A DNA stretch of 64,000 bases from an uncultured Alphaproteobacteria bacterium (GTDB lineage Bacteria > Pseudomonadota > Alphaproteobacteria > HIMB59 > GCA-002718135), in the NCBI GenBank assembly GCA_902616075.1, contig CACMRK010000002.1, positions 1 to 64,000 of the forward strand. The letters are read 5' to 3'. Below, piece after piece: positions 46,576-59,953 of this stretch (positions within the stretch are counted from its first letter, which is position 1; each line of letters opens with the position of its first letter). Made by a program: the position numbers and the translations under genes. The notes beneath the pieces are model-generated. The model ran no database searches and was not told the origin of the DNA. It saw only the letters and a program-made list of their open reading frames with translations.

Positions 46576-47195
46576 GAGAGCCTCTTAACTATTTCATTAA
46601 TTGATTTTTGTTCAATAAATATTTTATCGAAAGTGATGAGGTCTTTTACATTTATACCTTTTTGATTTAGTGTAGAAACTCTTGGAATATTTGATGAAGC
46701 TAATTTAAAATTTTTATCTAGTCCATTTTCAGAATAAATGAATAGAGCTGATTTATAATTAAATTTTTGCAAGTCTGAATATAAATCTTTAGTTTTAAAA
46801 CTTTTGATCTCGAAAGTATCAATAATAAAAACTTTATCTTCAACAAATTTTACAGATAATGCTGATTTTAAAGCTAATTTTTTTTCTTTTTTGTTTAAAT
46901 TAAATGAATAATCTCTATTAACCGGACCCATAGATACAGCACCACCTCTAAAATTAGGAGGCTTATTACTTCCCTGTCTTGCATTTCCAGTTCCTTTTTG
47001 AGAGAATGGTTTTTTGCTTCTACCACTTACCTCTGATCTTGATTTCGTTGTATGTGATCCTTGTCTAGATTTTGCATTTTGATATCTAATATATTGATGA
47101 ATTAAATCAGGAAATTTTTTTACTGCAAATATTTCAGTATCTAAGGCTATATCCCCAACTGTTTTATTTTTTAAATTTAAGACTATTTTCTTCAT
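46572..47195 (-). CDS. rplD: 50S ribosomal protein L4
   Basis: A 207-residue L4. The tunnel loop SRQGSHTTKSRSEVSGRSKKPFSQKGTGNARQGS near residue 45-80 is well kept. The E. coli L4 is also a repressor of the S10 operon, but no leader exists here because rpsJ directly overlaps fusA. Confidence 0.97.
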   Translation of the reverse strand: MKKIVLNLKNKTVGDIALDTEIFAVKKFPDLIHQYIRYQNAKSRQGSHTTKSRSEVSGRSKKPFSQKGTGNARQGSNKPPNFRGGAVSMGPVNRDYSFNLNKKEKKLALKSALSVKFVEDKVFIIDTFEIKSFKTKDLYSDLQKFNYKSALFIYSENGLDKNFKLASSNIPRVSTLNQKGINVKDLITFDKIFIEQKSINEIVKRLS

Positions 47196-47840
47196 TTACG
47201 ATTTTTTTATTGAATCTTTTAAATAAATAATTGAATTTTTTTTTCCTGGAACAGAGCCCTTAACAATTAAGAGATTATTGATACTATCAATTTCAACAAT
47301 TTTTAAATTTTGTTTAGTTACTTTTTTATTACCCATTCTTCCAGCCATCTTTTTTCCTTTAAATACTCTTCCAGGATCTTGATTCTGACCTGTTGAGCCA
47401 TGTGATCTATGAGATATGGAAACACCATGTGAAGCTCTAAGGCCTCCAAAATTATGTCTTTTCATAACTCCAGCGAAACCCTTACCTATGGATATACTGC
47501 TAACATCAATGAATTGATCAACTTTAAAATGGTCTACGTTAAGTTTTGTACCAACTTCAAGTACATTTTCACTATCAACTCTAAATTCCTTTAAGATTTT
47601 TTTTGGATTAATTTTTATTGAAGAGTATATTTTTCTTTGTGATTTATTAATTTTAGAGATATCTTTTTGTGTATCAATAGATGCTAATTGAACCGCATTA
47701 TAACCATCTTTATCAGTTGTTTTTATATTGGTTACAACGCACTCATCAACTTTTAATACTGTAACATGAGTATTTATACCATCATCTTTGTGATATGAGC
47801 TGTTACCAATCTTAGTAGCTATTAAACCTGATCTTAACAT
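47196..47840 (-). CDS. rplC: 50S ribosomal protein L3
   Basis: A 214-residue L3: KGFAGVMKRHNFGGLRASHGVSISHRSHGSTGQNQDPGRVFKGKKMAG is the characteristic peptidyl-transferase loop (here about residues 115-165), including the methylatable Gln region. One base between it and rpsJ. Confidence 0.97.
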   Translation of the reverse strand: MLRSGLIATKIGNSSYHKDDGINTHVTVLKVDECVVTNIKTTDKDGYNAVQLASIDTQKDISKINKSQRKIYSSIKINPKKILKEFRVDSENVLEVGTKLNVDHFKVDQFIDVSSISIGKGFAGVMKRHNFGGLRASHGVSISHRSHGSTGQNQDPGRVFKGKKMAGRMGNKKVTKQNLKIVEIDSINNLLIVKGSVPGKKNSIIYLKDSIKKS

Positions 47841-47841
47841 A

Positions 47842-48150
47842 TTAAATTTTTATATCTACTTCGACACCCGCTGATAAATCTAGTTTCATTAAAGCATCAA
47901 CTGTTTGAGGCGTCGGGTCAATTATATCTAAAAGACGATTATGAGTACGTATTTCTAATTGGTCTCTACTTTTTTTATCGATGTGCGGAGACTTATTTAC
48001 AGTAAATCTCTCAAAACGTGTAGGTAGAGGTATTGGGCCTTTTACTTTAGCACCAGTTCTTTTGGCAGTATTAATAATATCTTGTGTGCTATTATCTAAT
48101 AAAGAGTTATCATAACCTCTTAATCTGATTCTTATATTTTGATTATCCAT
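47842..48150 (-). CDS. rpsJ: 30S ribosomal protein S10
   Basis: A 102-residue S10/NusE with [15 protein letters not shown] and [20 protein letters not shown]. It overlaps fusA by 1 bp, so no separate S10 leader or tuf gene lies between them. Confidence 0.98.
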   Translation of the reverse strand: MDNQNIRIRLRGYDNSLLDNSTQDIINTAKRTGAKVKGPIPLPTRFERFTVNKSPHIDKKSRDQLEIRTHNRLLDIIDPTPQTVDALMKLDLSAGVEVDIKI

Positions 48151-50228
48151 TATGCTAACTTAGCCTTTACTTCTTCAGCGACATTAGAAGGAACTTCTTC
48201 ATAGTGATCAAATTGCATTGTGTAATTAGCTCTTCCTTGAGATAATGATCTTAAATTATTTACATAACCGAACATGTTTGCAAGAGGAACCATTGCATCT
48301 ACAACATTAGCATTCCCCCTTGTTGACATTTCTTGAACCTGTCCTCTACGACTATTAAGGTCTCCAATTACATCACCCATATATTCTTCAGGGGTAACAA
48401 CTTCAACCTTCATCATTGGTTCAAGTAATACTGGTTTAGCTTTTGAAATACCTTCTCTAAATGCTGCCCTAGCTGCAATTTCAAAAGCCAAAACACTAGA
48501 ATCAACATCGTGGTACGCACCATCATAAAGAGTTGCTTTAAAATCTATACATGGAAATCCTGCTATCACTCCTGTTTGTTGCTGAGCTATTAAACCTTTT
48601 TCCACCCCAGGTATATGTTCAGTTGGAATGTTCCCACCTTTAATCTGATTGATAAATTGATAACCAGTTCCAGGATCTCCAGGTTCAAATTTTATTTTTA
48701 CTCTTGCAAACTGTCCAGCTCCACCGGATTGTTTTTTATGAGTATAATCGACATCAAAAGAGCTTGATATAGTTTCTCTATAAGCAACTTGGGGTGCTCC
48801 TACATTTGCTTCGACTTTGAATTCTCTTTTCATTCTATCAACAAGTATTTCTAAGTGAAGTTCCCCCATCCCTTTAATTATAGTTTGTCCACTTTCGTGG
48901 TCTGTTGTGACTCTAAAGCTTGGATCTTCTTGAGCAAGCCTACCTAATGCTTGTCCCATTTTTTCATGATCAACTTTGGTTTTAGGTTCAACAGCGACTT
49001 CAATAACTGGGTCAGGAAAATCCATTTTTTCTAAAACTATTGGATTATCAGATGCACACAAGGTTTCACCAGTAGTTACATCTTTTAAACCAACTAATGC
49101 AACAATATCTCCAGCGTTTGCTGTTTTAATTTCTTCTCGATTATTTGCATGCATTAAAAGCATTCTACCGATATTTTCTTTTTTACCAGAGTTGGAATTT
49201 AATACTGAGTCTTTAGTATTAATAGATCCTGAATAAACACGAGCAAAGGTTAAGCTACCTACAAAAGGATCAGTCATAATTTTAAATGCTAGAGCGCTAA
49301 ATGGTTCACTATCTTCACAATTTCTAATTAATTCTTTGGTTTCATCGTTTATATCAACACCTTTGACACTAGCAACATCAGTTGGCGAAGGCATATAATC
49401 GATTACTGCATCAAGAAGAGGTTGTACGCCTTTATTTTTAAAAGCAGAACCTGTTAGTACTGGCACAAATGAGCCTCTTAAAGTACCTTTTCTTATGCAA
49501 TCTTTTAATTCTTGTATCGTTGGCTCGCTACCTTCTAAGTATTTTTCCATTATAACATCATCCTCTTCAACAGCTTTTTCAATTAATTTTAATCTGTATT
49601 CTTCAGATTGATCTTTCAATTCATCAGGTATATCAACAACATCATATTTCGCACCTAAGCTTTCATCTTGCCAAATTACTGCTTTATTAGAGACTAAATC
49701 AACTACACCTTTAAGATTACTTTCAATTCCTATCGGTAGTTGTGTTACAAGAGGGTATGATCCCAATCGCTCAGAAATCATATCAACACACATAAAAAAA
49801 TTAGCGCCTGTTCTATCTAATTTATTAACAAAACACATTCGAGGAACTTTGTATTTATCTGCTTGTCTCCAAACAGTTTCAGATTGGGGCTCAACTCCTG
49901 CCACACCATCAAAAACGGCTACAGCTCCATCTAAAACTTTTAGTGATCTTTCAACTTCAATAGTAAAGTCTACATGTCCTGGTGTATCTATTATATTAAT
50001 TCTGTGATCATTCCAAAAACATGTGGTTGCGGCGGATGTAATAGTAATCCCTCTTTCTTGCTCCTGCTCCATCCAGTCCATTGTAGCTGCGCCGTCGTGG
50101 ACCTCTCCTATCTTGTGAGATTTACCGGTATAATATAGTATTCTTTCTGTTGTTGTAGTCTTGCCTGCATCTATATGAGCCATGATGCCAATATTGCGAT
50201 ATTTTGATAATGGATGAGATCTTGCCAT
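48150..50228 (-). CDS. fusA: Translation elongation factor G
   Basis: A 692-residue EF-G. The G1 motif [15 protein letters not shown] is at about 17, DTPGHVDF (G3), and [10 protein letters not shown] (G4). Later domains carry [27 protein letters not shown]-type sequence (domain III) and the domain IV loop. Catalyses translocation. Starts 6 bp after rpsG. Confidence 0.98.
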   Translation of the reverse strand: MARSHPLSKYRNIGIMAHIDAGKTTTTERILYYTGKSHKIGEVHDGAATMDWMEQEQERGITITSAATTCFWNDHRINIIDTPGHVDFTIEVERSLKVLDGAVAVFDGVAGVEPQSETVWRQADKYKVPRMCFVNKLDRTGANFFMCVDMISERLGSYPLVTQLPIGIESNLKGVVDLVSNKAVIWQDESLGAKYDVVDIPDELKDQSEEYRLKLIEKAVEEDDVIMEKYLEGSEPTIQELKDCIRKGTLRGSFVPVLTGSAFKNKGVQPLLDAVIDYMPSPTDVASVKGVDINDETKELIRNCEDSEPFSALAFKIMTDPFVGSLTFARVYSGSINTKDSVLNSNSGKKENIGRMLLMHANNREEIKTANAGDIVALVGLKDVTTGETLCASDNPIVLEKMDFPDPVIEVAVEPKTKVDHEKMGQALGRLAQEDPSFRVTTDHESGQTIIKGMGELHLEILVDRMKREFKVEANVGAPQVAYRETISSSFDVDYTHKKQSGGAGQFARVKIKFEPGDPGTGYQFINQIKGGNIPTEHIPGVEKGLIAQQQTGVIAGFPCIDFKATLYDGAYHDVDSSVLAFEIAARAAFREGISKAKPVLLEPMMKVEVVTPEEYMGDVIGDLNSRRGQVQEMSTRGNANVVDAMVPLANMFGYVNNLRSLSQGRANYTMQFDHYEEVPSNVAEEVKAKLA

Positions 50229-50234
50229 AATAAA

Positions 50235-50705
50235 TTACCACCTGAAGTGAGAGAAGGCTCTATTTGCATCTGCCATTTTATGAGTTTCTTCTCTTTTTTT
50301 AACTGCATTGCCTTTATTATTAAAAGCATCAATTATTTCATTTGCAACTCTTTCCCTCATTGTTTTTTCGTTTCTTTTTATTGCAGAGTCCACAATCCAT
50401 TTCATTGCCAGTGTTTGTGCTCTTTTTGGTCTTACTTCCATTGGAACTTGATATGTAGCTCCACCAACTCTTCTAGATCTAACTTCTAGTGAGGGTTTGA
50501 CATTATTTAATGCTTCATGAAAAAAATCAATTGGAGTTTTATCAGTTTTTTTTCCGACGATATCAAAAGCACCGTATACTATTTTTTCAGATGTTGATTT
50601 TTTTCCATCAAGCATAATTCTATTCATAAATTTAGCTAATACTAAGTCTTTATATTTGTGATCAGGTAATATAGTTCTCTTTTCTGCTGCTCTTCTTCTA
50701 GACAT
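50235..50705 (-). CDS. rpsG: 30S ribosomal protein S7
   Basis: A 156-residue S7: [10 protein letters not shown] start, [52 protein letters not shown]. Two bases follow the rpsL stop. Confidence 0.98.
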   Translation of the reverse strand: MSRRRAAEKRTILPDHKYKDLVLAKFMNRIMLDGKKSTSEKIVYGAFDIVGKKTDKTPIDFFHEALNNVKPSLEVRSRRVGGATYQVPMEVRPKRAQTLAMKWIVDSAIKRNEKTMRERVANEIIDAFNNKGNAVKKREETHKMADANRAFSHFRW

Positions 50706-50707
50706 AA

Positions 50708-51079
50708 CTATTTAGGACGTTTAGCTCCATAAAGAGATCTTCTTTGTTTTCTTGAAGAAACTCCTTGAGTGTCAAGTGTGCCTCTTAAAATATGATAGCG
50801 AACGCCAGGTAAATCTTTTACGCGACCACCTCTAATTAAGACAACAGAGTGTTCTTGAAGATTATGTCCTTCACCAGGTATATAGGCAGACACTTCTTGG
50901 CCATTAGTAAGCTTAACTCTCGCTACTTTTCTTAAAGCTGAATTAGGTTTCTTTGGTGTGGTGGTATATACTCTTGTACATACACCTCTTTTTTGAGGAC
51001 TTTTATCTAAAGCAGGAACCTTATTCCTTTTTTTTATTGCAGATCTACCTTTTCTAACAAGTTGGTTAATTGTTGGCAT
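50708..51079 (-). CDS. rpsL: 30S ribosomal protein S12
   Basis: A 123-residue S12. The decoding-site lysines are unaltered in [16 protein letters not shown] (Lys43/44) and the second streptomycin-linked loop reads [12 protein letters not shown]. No rpsL resistance mutation is visible. First gene of the str unit. Confidence 0.98.
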   Translation of the reverse strand: MPTINQLVRKGRSAIKKRNKVPALDKSPQKRGVCTRVYTTTPKKPNSALRKVARVKLTNGQEVSAYIPGEGHNLQEHSVVLIRGGRVKDLPGVRYHILRGTLDTQGVSSRKQRRSLYGAKRPK

Positions 51080-51137
51080 TTTATCCTCTCGTTAAGTGTT
51101 TGGAAACTAATCCACGACCTTTAACAAATCGTAGGGG

Positions 51138-51166
51138 TCTTTATTAATTGATTACAATAAAGTCAA
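51138..51166 (-). promoter_or_regulatory. Possible promoter for rpsL-rpsG-fusA
   Basis: The 107-bp gap between rpoC and rpsL carries, on the minus strand, TTGACT (51161-51166), a 17-bp spacer and TAAAGA (51138-51143). Expected start is near 51131, giving a leader of about 50 nt with GAGAGGA before ATG 51079. The -35 is strong and the -10 is poor. Confidence 0.35.
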
Positions 51167-51186
51167 GCAGATATACTAAAAATTCA

Positions 51187-54100
51187 TTAATTTTCTAAAT
51201 TTTCTGGCTGGTTTTTATTAATTATTTCCTTATCTCTCTCAAATGCAATATTTTCATAATCAGAGACCATTTTTCCTGTACCCGCGGGGATTAACCTTCC
51301 GACAATAACGTTCTCCTTGAGACCATTCAAATTGTCTACTTTTCCAAGAGTTGCTGCATCTGTTAATACTTTTGTTGTTTCTTGGAAAGATGCTGCTGAA
51401 ATAAATGAGCTAGTTTGTAAACTAGCTTTTGTAATTCCTAATAAAACAGGCTCATACTTTACTTCATTTTTATTCTCTCCAGAGAGTAATTTATTAAGTT
51501 TCAAAACGTCTTTTCTTTGTATTTGTTCTCCTGCAATGAGATTAGAATCACCAGGGTCTTTGATAAGTACCTTTTGAAGCATTTGTCTTGCAATAGTTTC
51601 AATATGTTTATCATTAATATAAACTCCTTGAAGTTTATAAACGGATTGTACTTCTCTTACTAAATACCTAGCTAATTCTTCAATTCCTAAGATACGCAAA
51701 ATATCATGTGGAACTGGTGTACCTTCAACTAAAATATCTCCTTTTTTTACAAAATCACCTTCCTGGACATTTAAATATTTAGATCTTGAAACAAGTATTT
51801 CAAAAGTATCTTTTTCATCAATTGAAGTTATAATAACTCTTCTTTTATTTTTATAATCTTTTCCAAATGAAATTTTACCGTCAATTTCACACATTATAGC
51901 AGGATCTTTTGGTTTTCTTGCCTCAAACAACTCTGCGACTCTGGGTAAGCCACCCGTAATATCTTTTGTTTTAGATGACTCCTTAGGAATTCTTGCAATT
52001 ACCTGTCCAGCGGAAACTTCTTCACCATCCTCAACACTTAATATTGAGTCAATTGACATTGGATAATTTGAAAAATTTACCTCTTCATTTATATCTTGTC
52101 CCAACTCATCGACTATATTAATCGCAGGTTTAAAATTTTTACTCTTTTGGTTTTGACTCCAATCAATAACTATTTTACTTGAAATACCAGTTGTATCGTC
52201 AACTGATTCTCTAAATGAAATACCTTGCTTCAAATCAATATATTTAGCAAATCCTTTTTTTTCTGCAATTATTGGTAAGGTATATGGATCCCATTCTGCT
52301 AAAGTCTGGTTATTTTCAACTTTATCACCGTCATTTACTATTAACTTAGAACCAAATGGTAAGATTGAAGAATATTTTTCAATACTTCCGTCATTAATTT
52401 TTATTTTACCATTTCTACTTAAAATTATCTTATTTTTAAATTTGTCCTCAATAATTTTAATATTTTCTAATTTAACAATTCCTGATAACGGAGCAACAGC
52501 ATTGGATTTCTCTACAGATGAACTGGCTGCGCCTCCTATATGAAATGTTCTCATCGTAAGCTGAGTGCCGGGCTCGCCTATTGACTGAGCAGCAATAATA
52601 CCAACTGCTTCACCAATGTTGACTGGGGTACCTCTTGCAAGATCTCTTCCATAACATTTTGAACAGATTCCATCCTCAGTTTCACATGTTAAAACAGATC
52701 TTATTTTTAGAGATCTAATTCCTAATTTTGAAATTTGTTCTAAATGTTTCTCAGATATAATTTCTCCTGCATTTACAACAATTTGGTTATTTTCATCAAA
52801 AAGATCCTCAACAGGAGTTCGTCCTAATATTCTTTCTGTTAATGGGGATGTAATATTTCCAGACTCAACAATTTCTTCTACAATAACTCCATTAGTTGTT
52901 TTGCAATCTTCCTCACGTATAACTGCGTCTTGAGCTACATCAACTAATCTTCTTGTTAAATATCCACTACTTGCAGTTTTCAATGCTGTATCAGCTAGAC
53001 CCTTCCTTGCACCGTGAGTAGAAGTAAAGTACTCTAAAACTGAAAGGCCCTCTTTAAAATTAGACTTGATAGGATTCTCTATAATTTCTCCAGAAGGTTT
53101 TGCCATAAGTCCCCTCATACCTGATAATTGTTTTAACTGTGCAGCTGATCCTCTAGCTCCAGAGTGAGCCATCATATATACTGAGTTGATAGGTTGATCA
53201 TCAGATGGGCTTGAAATAACGTCTAACATTTTATCTGCAACTTTATTTGTGCATTCAGACCATGCATCTACAACTTTATTATATTTCTCTCCCTGTGTAA
53301 TTAACCCATCTTGATATTGGTTTTCATATTCTTGAACTTTAGCCTGTGTTGATTTTAATAGCGCATCTTTATCAGATGGAATTATTAGATCGTCTTTACC
53401 AAAAGAAATACCAGCAATTGCAGCATATTTAAACCCAATTTGCATGATATGATCTGCAAATAATACAGTTTCTTTTTGACCACAAAATCTATAAACTGAA
53501 TCAATTATATTACTAACTTCTTTTTTCGTTAATATTTTATTTATCATTTCGTAACTAATATTTTTGTTTTTTGGCAAAATATTTCCTAAGATCATTCTCC
53601 CAGGAGTTGTTTCAACCTTGATGAATGTATTATCAGCCGTTTTTATTCTTGCATGTATCTTGGAGTGTAGACTAACATCTCCATTTTCAAGAGCTTTTAA
53701 TATTTCATTTAAATCAACAAAACTTCTATTTTCACCAGGTTGTTTATTTCTTATTATTGATAAATAATAAATACCCAGAACAATGTCCTGTGAAGGTACT
53801 ATGATTGGTTTTCCACTTGATGGAGATAAAATATTGTTAGTGCTCATCATAAGAACCCTTGCTTCTAGTTGTGCTTCAAGGCTTAATGGAACATGTACTG
53901 CCATTTGATCACCATCGAAATCAGCGTTAAAAGCAGTACATACTAACGGATGTAATTGTATAGATTTACCTTCTATTAATGTTGGTTCAAATGCCTGAAT
54001 TCCTAACCTATGAAGAGTTGGTGCTCTGTTTAAAAGAACAGGGTGCTCTCTTATAACTTCTTCTAATATATCCCAAACTCTTGGATCTTCTTTTTCAACG

Positions 54101-55305
54101 AGTTTTTTGGCTGCTTTAATTGTATTAGCCCAACCATAAATATCAAGTTTGTGGAATATAAAAGGCTTAAATAATTCTAAGGCCATTTTTTTTGGTAAAC
54201 CGCACTGATGAAGTTTAAGATTTGGTCCTACTACAATTACAGATCTACCAGAATAATCTACTCTTTTACCTAAAAGATTTTGTCTAAATCTACCTTGTTT
54301 ACCTTTTAGCATGTCAGATAGTGATTTAAGTGGTCTTTTATTAGTAGATGTAATAACTCTACCTCTTCTACCATTATCAAATAATGCATCTACAGATTCT
54401 TGAAGCATCCTTTTTTCATTCCTAATAATAATATCTGGAGCTCTAAGGTCTATTAATCTTTTTAATCTATTATTTCTATTTATGACTCTTCTATATAAAT
54501 CGTTTAGATCACTTGTAGCAAATCTACCTCCGTCTAGAGGTACCAATGGTCTTAATTCAGGAGGTATAACTGGCAAAACCCTTAAGATCATCCACTCTGG
54601 TTTATTTTTAGATACGATAAAGGATTCAATTAATTTTAGTCTCTTAGTGATCTTTGTTTTCTTTAATTCAGATTTAGTCTCTGTTAGGTCTATCTTTAAT
54701 TGATTATAATCATTTTCTAAATCAATACTCAAAAGCATTTGTTCTATTGCTTCAGCGCCTATTGCAGCACTAAATGAATCTTCACCATATTCATCTTGAT
54801 ATTCTATGAACTGCTCTTCAGATATGATCTCTCCTTTTTTTAAGTCTGTTAATCCAGGTTCGACAACAATAAATTGTTCAAAATATAAAACTTTTTCAAG
54901 GTTTTTAATTGTCATGTCTAGTAAAGTAGCAATTCTGCTTGGTAAAGACTTCATGAACCATATGTGCGAAACAGGAGCTGCAAGCTCTATATGACCCATT
55001 CTATCTCTTCTTACCTTTGATAGTGTCACTTCAACACCGCATTTTTCACAAATAATACCTCTAAATTTCATTCTCTTATATTTTCCACAAAGACATTCAT
55101 AATCTTTAACTGGTCCAAATATTCTTGAGCAAAATAAACCATCTTTTTCGGGTTTAAATGTTCTATAATTTATTGTTTCTGGTTTTTTTATTTCCCCAAA
55201 AGACCATGATCTTATATTTTCTGGACTAGCAATTGAAATTTTCAAACTGTTAAAGTTTTGAATACCTAGACTTTGACTAAAAATATTTGTAAGCTCTTTA
55301 TTCAT
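51187..55305 (-). CDS. rpoC: DNA-directed RNA polymerase subunit beta'
   Basis: A 1372-residue beta' subunit. It contains the N-terminal zinc finger [20 protein letters not shown] near residue 70, the catalytic Mg motif [12 protein letters not shown] near 460, the bridge-helix/trigger-loop region [32 protein letters not shown] near 730-780, and the second zinc cluster [14 protein letters not shown]. Complete and contiguous. It overlaps rpoB by 8 bp. Confidence 0.99.
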   Translation of the reverse strand: MNKELTNIFSQSLGIQNFNSLKISIASPENIRSWSFGEIKKPETINYRTFKPEKDGLFCSRIFGPVKDYECLCGKYKRMKFRGIICEKCGVEVTLSKVRRDRMGHIELAAPVSHIWFMKSLPSRIATLLDMTIKNLEKVLYFEQFIVVEPGLTDLKKGEIISEEQFIEYQDEYGEDSFSAAIGAEAIEQMLLSIDLENDYNQLKIDLTETKSELKKTKITKRLKLIESFIVSKNKPEWMILRVLPVIPPELRPLVPLDGGRFATSDLNDLYRRVINRNNRLKRLIDLRAPDIIIRNEKRMLQESVDALFDNGRRGRVITSTNKRPLKSLSDMLKGKQGRFRQNLLGKRVDYSGRSVIVVGPNLKLHQCGLPKKMALELFKPFIFHKLDIYGWANTIKAAKKLVEKEDPRVWDILEEVIREHPVLLNRAPTLHRLGIQAFEPTLIEGKSIQLHPLVCTAFNADFDGDQMAVHVPLSLEAQLEARVLMMSTNNILSPSSGKPIIVPSQDIVLGIYYLSIIRNKQPGENRSFVDLNEILKALENGDVSLHSKIHARIKTADNTFIKVETTPGRMILGNILPKNKNISYEMINKILTKKEVSNIIDSVYRFCGQKETVLFADHIMQIGFKYAAIAGISFGKDDLIIPSDKDALLKSTQAKVQEYENQYQDGLITQGEKYNKVVDAWSECTNKVADKMLDVISSPSDDQPINSVYMMAHSGARGSAAQLKQLSGMRGLMAKPSGEIIENPIKSNFKEGLSVLEYFTSTHGARKGLADTALKTASSGYLTRRLVDVAQDAVIREEDCKTTNGVIVEEIVESGNITSPLTERILGRTPVEDLFDENNQIVVNAGEIISEKHLEQISKLGIRSLKIRSVLTCETEDGICSKCYGRDLARGTPVNIGEAVGIIAAQSIGEPGTQLTMRTFHIGGAASSSVEKSNAVAPLSGIVKLENIKIIEDKFKNKIILSRNGKIKINDGSIEKYSSILPFGSKLIVNDGDKVENNQTLAEWDPYTLPIIAEKKGFAKYIDLKQGISFRESVDDTTGISSKIVIDWSQNQKSKNFKPAINIVDELGQDINEEVNFSNYPMSIDSILSVEDGEEVSAGQVIARIPKESSKTKDITGGLPRVAELFEARKPKDPAIMCEIDGKISFGKDYKNKRRVIITSIDEKDTFEILVSRSKYLNVQEGDFVKKGDILVEGTPVPHDILRILGIEELARYLVREVQSVYKLQGVYINDKHIETIARQMLQKVLIKDPGDSNLIAGEQIQRKDVLKLNKLLSGENKNEVKYEPVLLGITKASLQTSSFISAASFQETTKVLTDAATLGKVDNLNGLKENVIVGRLIPAGTGKMVSDYENIAFERDKEIINKNQPENLEN

Positions 55306-58300
55306 TTGACCCTATTAAATTTGTTATATTATTTTCATTCGGATTTTCTTTAAAATCCAAGTTAAGACCAAGAGATCTTAATTCTTTTACCATTACATTA
55401 AATGACTCAGGAGTTCCTGATTCAAAGTTGTTATCACCCTTTACAATTGACTCGTAAACTTTAGTTCTCCCAGCTACATCATCGGATTTAATTGTTAGGA
55501 TTTCTTGAAGTGTATATGCAGCGCCATATGCTTCCAATGCCCAAACCTCCATCTCACCAAATCTCTGTCCACCAAATTGAGCCTTACCTCCAAGTGGTTG
55601 TTGAGTTACAAGGCTATAAGGGCCTATAGATCTTGCATGTATTTTTTCATCAACAAGATGATGTAATTTTAACATATACATATATCCAACTGTAACAGGT
55701 CTTTCAAATTTCTTACCAGTAATACCATCATACAATGTCTCCTGTCCTGTTTGTGAAACTCCTGATTGAGATAACAGGTTTGTAATATCTTTTTCTTTTG
55801 CCCCATCAAAAACTGGAGTTGCAAAAGGAATGCCTTCTTTTAAATTATTTCCAAGTTCTAGAATTTCATCATCATTCATATTGTTTATAACTTTTTTGTG
55901 ATCTTCTAATGTATAAATTTCTAAAAGCTTTTTTCTAAGATCAGTTGTTTGACCTTCAGTCTGAATTTTTTTAATCATTTGATTAACTTGCTTTCCTAAA
56001 GAAGCAGAGGCCCAACCTAAATGAGTTTCCAAAATTTGACCTATATTCATTCTACTTGGAACTCCTAAAGGATTTAATACAATATCAACAGGCGTACCAT
56101 CTTCAAGATATGGCATATCTTCGACAGGGCAAATTTTTGAAATTACACCTTTATTTCCATGTCTACCAGCCATTTTATCTCCAGGTTGCAGTTTTCGTTT
56201 AACAGAAATGAAGACTTTTATTAGTTTGAGCACTCCAGGAAGTAGTTCATCACCACTTTGAATTTTATCAATCTTATTTTCAAATTTCTGATTAATATTT
56301 CCAAGCTGGTTTTCATAATTTTTAACTAATGATTCAATTTGATCACTTTTCTTATCATCTGAAATATTGATTTTTAATAATTCATTTAATTCTAATTTTT
56401 CTATATCATCATATTTTATTGTTTCATTTTTAGTTAATTTTTCATTTCCAGAAATAAATTTTTGATTATTTAACAATTCACGAAGATGGTTGCCAAAACT
56501 TTTTTCTAAAATTTTTAATTCGTCATCTCTATCACGTGCAATCACTTCAATTTGATGATTTTCAATGCTTATTGCTCTTTCATCTTTTTCGATACCTCGT
56601 CTAGAAAAAACTCTTATTTCTACTATTGTGCCTTTAACACCTGGCGGTACTCTTAAACTTGTATCTTTAACATCTGCAGCTTTTTCACCAAATATAGCTC
56701 TTAGTAATTTTTCTTCTGGAGTCATTGGAGATTCACCCTTTGGAGTAACCTTGCCAACAAGGATGTCCCCAGAATTTACCTCAGCACCAACATATACAAT
56801 TCCAGTTTCATCTAAGTTAATTAACATTTCCTCACTAGCATTTGGAATATCCCTTGTAATTTCTTCAGGCCCTAACTTTGTATCTCTTGACATTACTTCA
56901 AATTCCTCAACATGGATTGAGGTAAACACATCATCTTGGACAACTTTTTCAGAAATTAATATTGAGTCTTCAAAATTATAACCATTCCAAGGCATAAATG
57001 CTGCCAAAACATTTCTTCCAAGTGCAAGTTCTCCAAGTTCTGTTGCAGGACCATCTGCTATAACTTGATTTTTCTTAATTTTATCACCTACATTAACAAG
57101 TGGTCTTTGAGTAATACATGTATTTTGATTTGACCTTTGGAATTTGGCAAGATTATAAATATCTATTTTATTTAAAGATTTGTCATTTTTGTCAGTTATT
57201 CTTATTACTATTCTATTTGCATCTAACTGATCAACGATCCCTTCTCTTTTAGCAACTATTGTAGATCCACTATCATTTGCTACTGTATACTCCATACCAG
57301 TTCCAACTAAAGGCGCTTTAGGTTTAATTAATGGAACAGCTTGTCTCATCATATTTGATCCCATTAGAGCTCTATTAGCATCATCATTCTCTAAAAAAGG
57401 TATTAGAGATGAAGCTACTGATACTAATTGCTGAGGTGAAACATCCATAAGATCAATTGCATCAATGTCTACGTTAATGAATTCTCCATTTTTTCTACAA
57501 CTAACAATTTGATTCTCAAATTTTCCTTTTGAATCAATTTCGGCATTTGCCTGAGCTATAACAAAGTCTTCTTCATCAATAGCACTTAAATAAATTACGT
57601 TGTTTGTAACTTTTCCAGAATTTACTATTCTATAAGGTGTTTCTATAAAACCATATTTATTTATTCTTGAATAAGAAGCTAAACTATTAATTAAACCTAT
57701 GTTAGCACCCTCAGGAGTTTCTATGGGGCAGATTCTACCATAATGAGTTTGATGAACATCTCTTACTTCAAAACCTGCTCTTTCCCTATTTAAACCTCCT
57801 GGACCTAATGCAGACACTCTTCTTTTATGAGTAATTTCACTTAAAGGGTTAGTCTGATCCATAAATTGACTTAATTGACTTAAACCAAAAAATTCTTTTA
57901 TAGAAGCAACTACTGGTTTTGCATTAACTATATCTTGAGGCATAATATTATCTACTTCCAGAGAACTTAGACGCTCTTTGATGGCTCTATCCATTTTTAG
58001 TAAACCAATTCTATATTGGTTTTCTAAAAGTTCACCAACCGATCTAACTCTTCTATTAGCTAAATGATCTATATCGTCAATTTCTCCTTTGCCGTCGATT
58101 AACTGATGCATATGTTTAACAACATCTAATATGTCACTTTTATCTAGAATTCTTTGTTCTAAATTAGTATTTTTCTTGAATTTAGCATTTATTTTAAGTC
58201 TACCTACGGATGATAAGTCGTATCTATCGGAATTAAAAAATAAGTTGTTAAATAAATTTTCCGCTGTTTCAATTGTTGGTGGCTCACCAGGTCTAAGTAT

Positions 58301-59503
58301 TTTAAAGATCTCAAAAAGAGCTTCTTCTCTTGATCTTGCTTTATCTAACTGCAGAGTGTTTCTAATGAAAGAACCAATTTCTATGTTATCAGTTTTTAAT
58401 ATATCAATTTTGCTAATCTTATTTTCATTAATGAATTCAATGAACAAATCATCAATTTCATGTCCAGCCTCAAAAAAAATCTTCCCAGTATTTTCATCTA
58501 TAATATCTGATGATAAATAAAAGCCAATGAGTGATTCTTCTTTGATGGTTATATTTGTGATATTTTTCTTTTTGATGTCGTTGATTATTTTTTGATTTAC
58601 TTTTGTGCCCTTTGCTAAAAGAGTTTTACCATTTTTAGAATCAATCAAATCAAAATTTAGTATTTTTGCTTTTAGAAATGATAAGTCCTGCTTAAAAGAC
58701 CAACCAAAGTTATTTTTTTTATATATTATATTTTCGTAGAATAATGATAAAATTTCTTCACCTGACATACCAAGTATTTTTTTTGGATCAGGCTCTATTT
58801 TATTTTCCTCACAGTCTTTAATATATTTTTCAGATTGATTACTGAGGAGGCATTTAAAAAGTGTAGTAACAGGGAACTTTCTTTTCCTATCTATCCTTGC
58901 ATGAATATTATTTTTTGCATCGTGTTCAAAATCTAACCAAGAACCTCTGTAAGGAATTATTCTGGCATTGAATAAATACTTTCCGCTCGTATGCGTTTTT
59001 CCAAAATCGTGATCAAAAAAAACACCAGGGGAGCGGTGCATTTGACTTACAACAACTCGTTCAGTTCCATTAACAACGAAAGTAGCATTTTTAGTCATTA
59101 GTGGGATATCTCCCATGTAAACTTCTTGTTCTTTTATATCTCTTACTGACTTAGTACCAGCTATCTCATCAATGTCCCAAATTATTAGACGAAAGTTAAC
59201 TAGTAAAGGCGTTCCATAAGTCATTCCTCTTTGAGAGCACTCATTAACATCATATTTTGGTACGCCAAGATTATAACTTACATAATCTACTGTGGCTCTT
59301 TCAGCATAATCATGAATTGGAAATACGGATTTAAAAATTGAATGAAGACCAATATTTTCTCTTTTTTCGGGATCAGTTCTAAGTTGCAAAAAACTATCAA
59401 ATGATCTTTTTTGAACTTCAACTAAATTTGGCAGAGAAGTTACTAGAGGAATCTTACCAAAAGATTTTCTAATTTTTTTTAAATTAATATGATCTAAACT
59501 CAC
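55298..59503 (-). CDS. rpoB: DNA-directed RNA polymerase subunit beta
   Basis: A 1401-residue beta subunit, slightly longer than E. coli RpoB because of acidic/lysine-rich insert sequence around residues 230-400 and near 1000-1060. The rifampicin region [20 protein letters not shown] plus [10 protein letters not shown] keeps the Asp, His and Ser that commonly mutate. One difference from the common GSSQLSQ form is Leu at the first Ser. [11 protein letters not shown] and [24 protein letters not shown] near the end are typical. Confidence 0.99.
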   Translation of the reverse strand: MSLDHINLKKIRKSFGKIPLVTSLPNLVEVQKRSFDSFLQLRTDPEKRENIGLHSIFKSVFPIHDYAERATVDYVSYNLGVPKYDVNECSQRGMTYGTPLLVNFRLIIWDIDEIAGTKSVRDIKEQEVYMGDIPLMTKNATFVVNGTERVVVSQMHRSPGVFFDHDFGKTHTSGKYLFNARIIPYRGSWLDFEHDAKNNIHARIDRKRKFPVTTLFKCLLSNQSEKYIKDCEENKIEPDPKKILGMSGEEILSLFYENIIYKKNNFGWSFKQDLSFLKAKILNFDLIDSKNGKTLLAKGTKVNQKIINDIKKKNITNITIKEESLIGFYLSSDIIDENTGKIFFEAGHEIDDLFIEFINENKISKIDILKTDNIEIGSFIRNTLQLDKARSREEALFEIFKILRPGEPPTIETAENLFNNLFFNSDRYDLSSVGRLKINAKFKKNTNLEQRILDKSDILDVVKHMHQLIDGKGEIDDIDHLANRRVRSVGELLENQYRIGLLKMDRAIKERLSSLEVDNIMPQDIVNAKPVVASIKEFFGLSQLSQFMDQTNPLSEITHKRRVSALGPGGLNRERAGFEVRDVHQTHYGRICPIETPEGANIGLINSLASYSRINKYGFIETPYRIVNSGKVTNNVIYLSAIDEEDFVIAQANAEIDSKGKFENQIVSCRKNGEFINVDIDAIDLMDVSPQQLVSVASSLIPFLENDDANRALMGSNMMRQAVPLIKPKAPLVGTGMEYTVANDSGSTIVAKREGIVDQLDANRIVIRITDKNDKSLNKIDIYNLAKFQRSNQNTCITQRPLVNVGDKIKKNQVIADGPATELGELALGRNVLAAFMPWNGYNFEDSILISEKVVQDDVFTSIHVEEFEVMSRDTKLGPEEITRDIPNASEEMLINLDETGIVYVGAEVNSGDILVGKVTPKGESPMTPEEKLLRAIFGEKAADVKDTSLRVPPGVKGTIVEIRVFSRRGIEKDERAISIENHQIEVIARDRDDELKILEKSFGNHLRELLNNQKFISGNEKLTKNETIKYDDIEKLELNELLKINISDDKKSDQIESLVKNYENQLGNINQKFENKIDKIQSGDELLPGVLKLIKVFISVKRKLQPGDKMAGRHGNKGVISKICPVEDMPYLEDGTPVDIVLNPLGVPSRMNIGQILETHLGWASASLGKQVNQMIKKIQTEGQTTDLRKKLLEIYTLEDHKKVINNMNDDEILELGNNLKEGIPFATPVFDGAKEKDITNLLSQSGVSQTGQETLYDGITGKKFERPVTVGYMYMLKLHHLVDEKIHARSIGPYSLVTQQPLGGKAQFGGQRFGEMEVWALEAYGAAYTLQEILTIKSDDVAGRTKVYESIVKGDNNFESGTPESFNVMVKELRSLGLNLDFKENPNENNITNLIGSNE

Positions 59504-59531
59504 CTTTTCTCCTTCTTTAAATTTAAATTAA

Positions 59532-59553
59532 AAGGCCTTTAAAAAAAGGCCTT
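59532..59553 (-). terminator. Hairpin between rplL and rpoB (attenuator-like)
   Basis: On the minus strand AAGGCCTTT, a TTTT loop and AAAGGCCTT form a perfect 9-bp stem followed by TT and an AT-rich run. It lies just after the rplL stop (59558) and before rpoB (59503), where E. coli has its partial attenuator between the ribosomal and polymerase genes. Confidence 0.6.
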
Positions 59554-59557
59554 AAAA

Positions 59558-59935
59558 TTATTTTAGTGTAACTTTGGCACCAGCTGCTTCTAATGCTTTT
59601 TTCATTTCTTCAGCTTCTTCCTTTTTAACCCCTTGTTTTAGTGGTTTAGGTGCGCCTTCAACAAGATCTTTTGCTTCTTTTAGCCCAAGACCAGTAATGG
59701 TTCTTACCTCTTTAATAACAGCAATTTTATTAGATCCAGATTCAGATAGCTCAATATCAAATTCTGTTTTCTCTTCCGCAGCAGCTTCTCCACCACCGGC
59801 AGCTGGAGCTGCAGCAACTGCAACTGGTGCAGCAGCAGATACACCCCATTTTTCTTCAAGCAATTTACTTAATTCAGCTGCCTCAAGAACTGTTAGAGAA
59901 GAAAGATCTTCTACAATTTTATTCAAATCAGCCAT
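59558..59935 (-). CDS. rplL: 50S ribosomal protein L7/L12
   Basis: A 125-residue L7/L12. The N-terminal dimerisation segment is followed by an Ala/Gly-rich hinge (about 38-55) and the C-terminal factor-binding domain [41 protein letters not shown]. Complete. Confidence 0.98.
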   Translation of the reverse strand: MADLNKIVEDLSSLTVLEAAELSKLLEEKWGVSAAAPVAVAAAPAAGGGEAAAEEKTEFDIELSESGSNKIAVIKEVRTITGLGLKEAKDLVEGAPKPLKQGVKKEEAEEMKKALEAAGAKVTLK

Positions 59936-59953
59936 TTATTTCTCCTTATTTAC

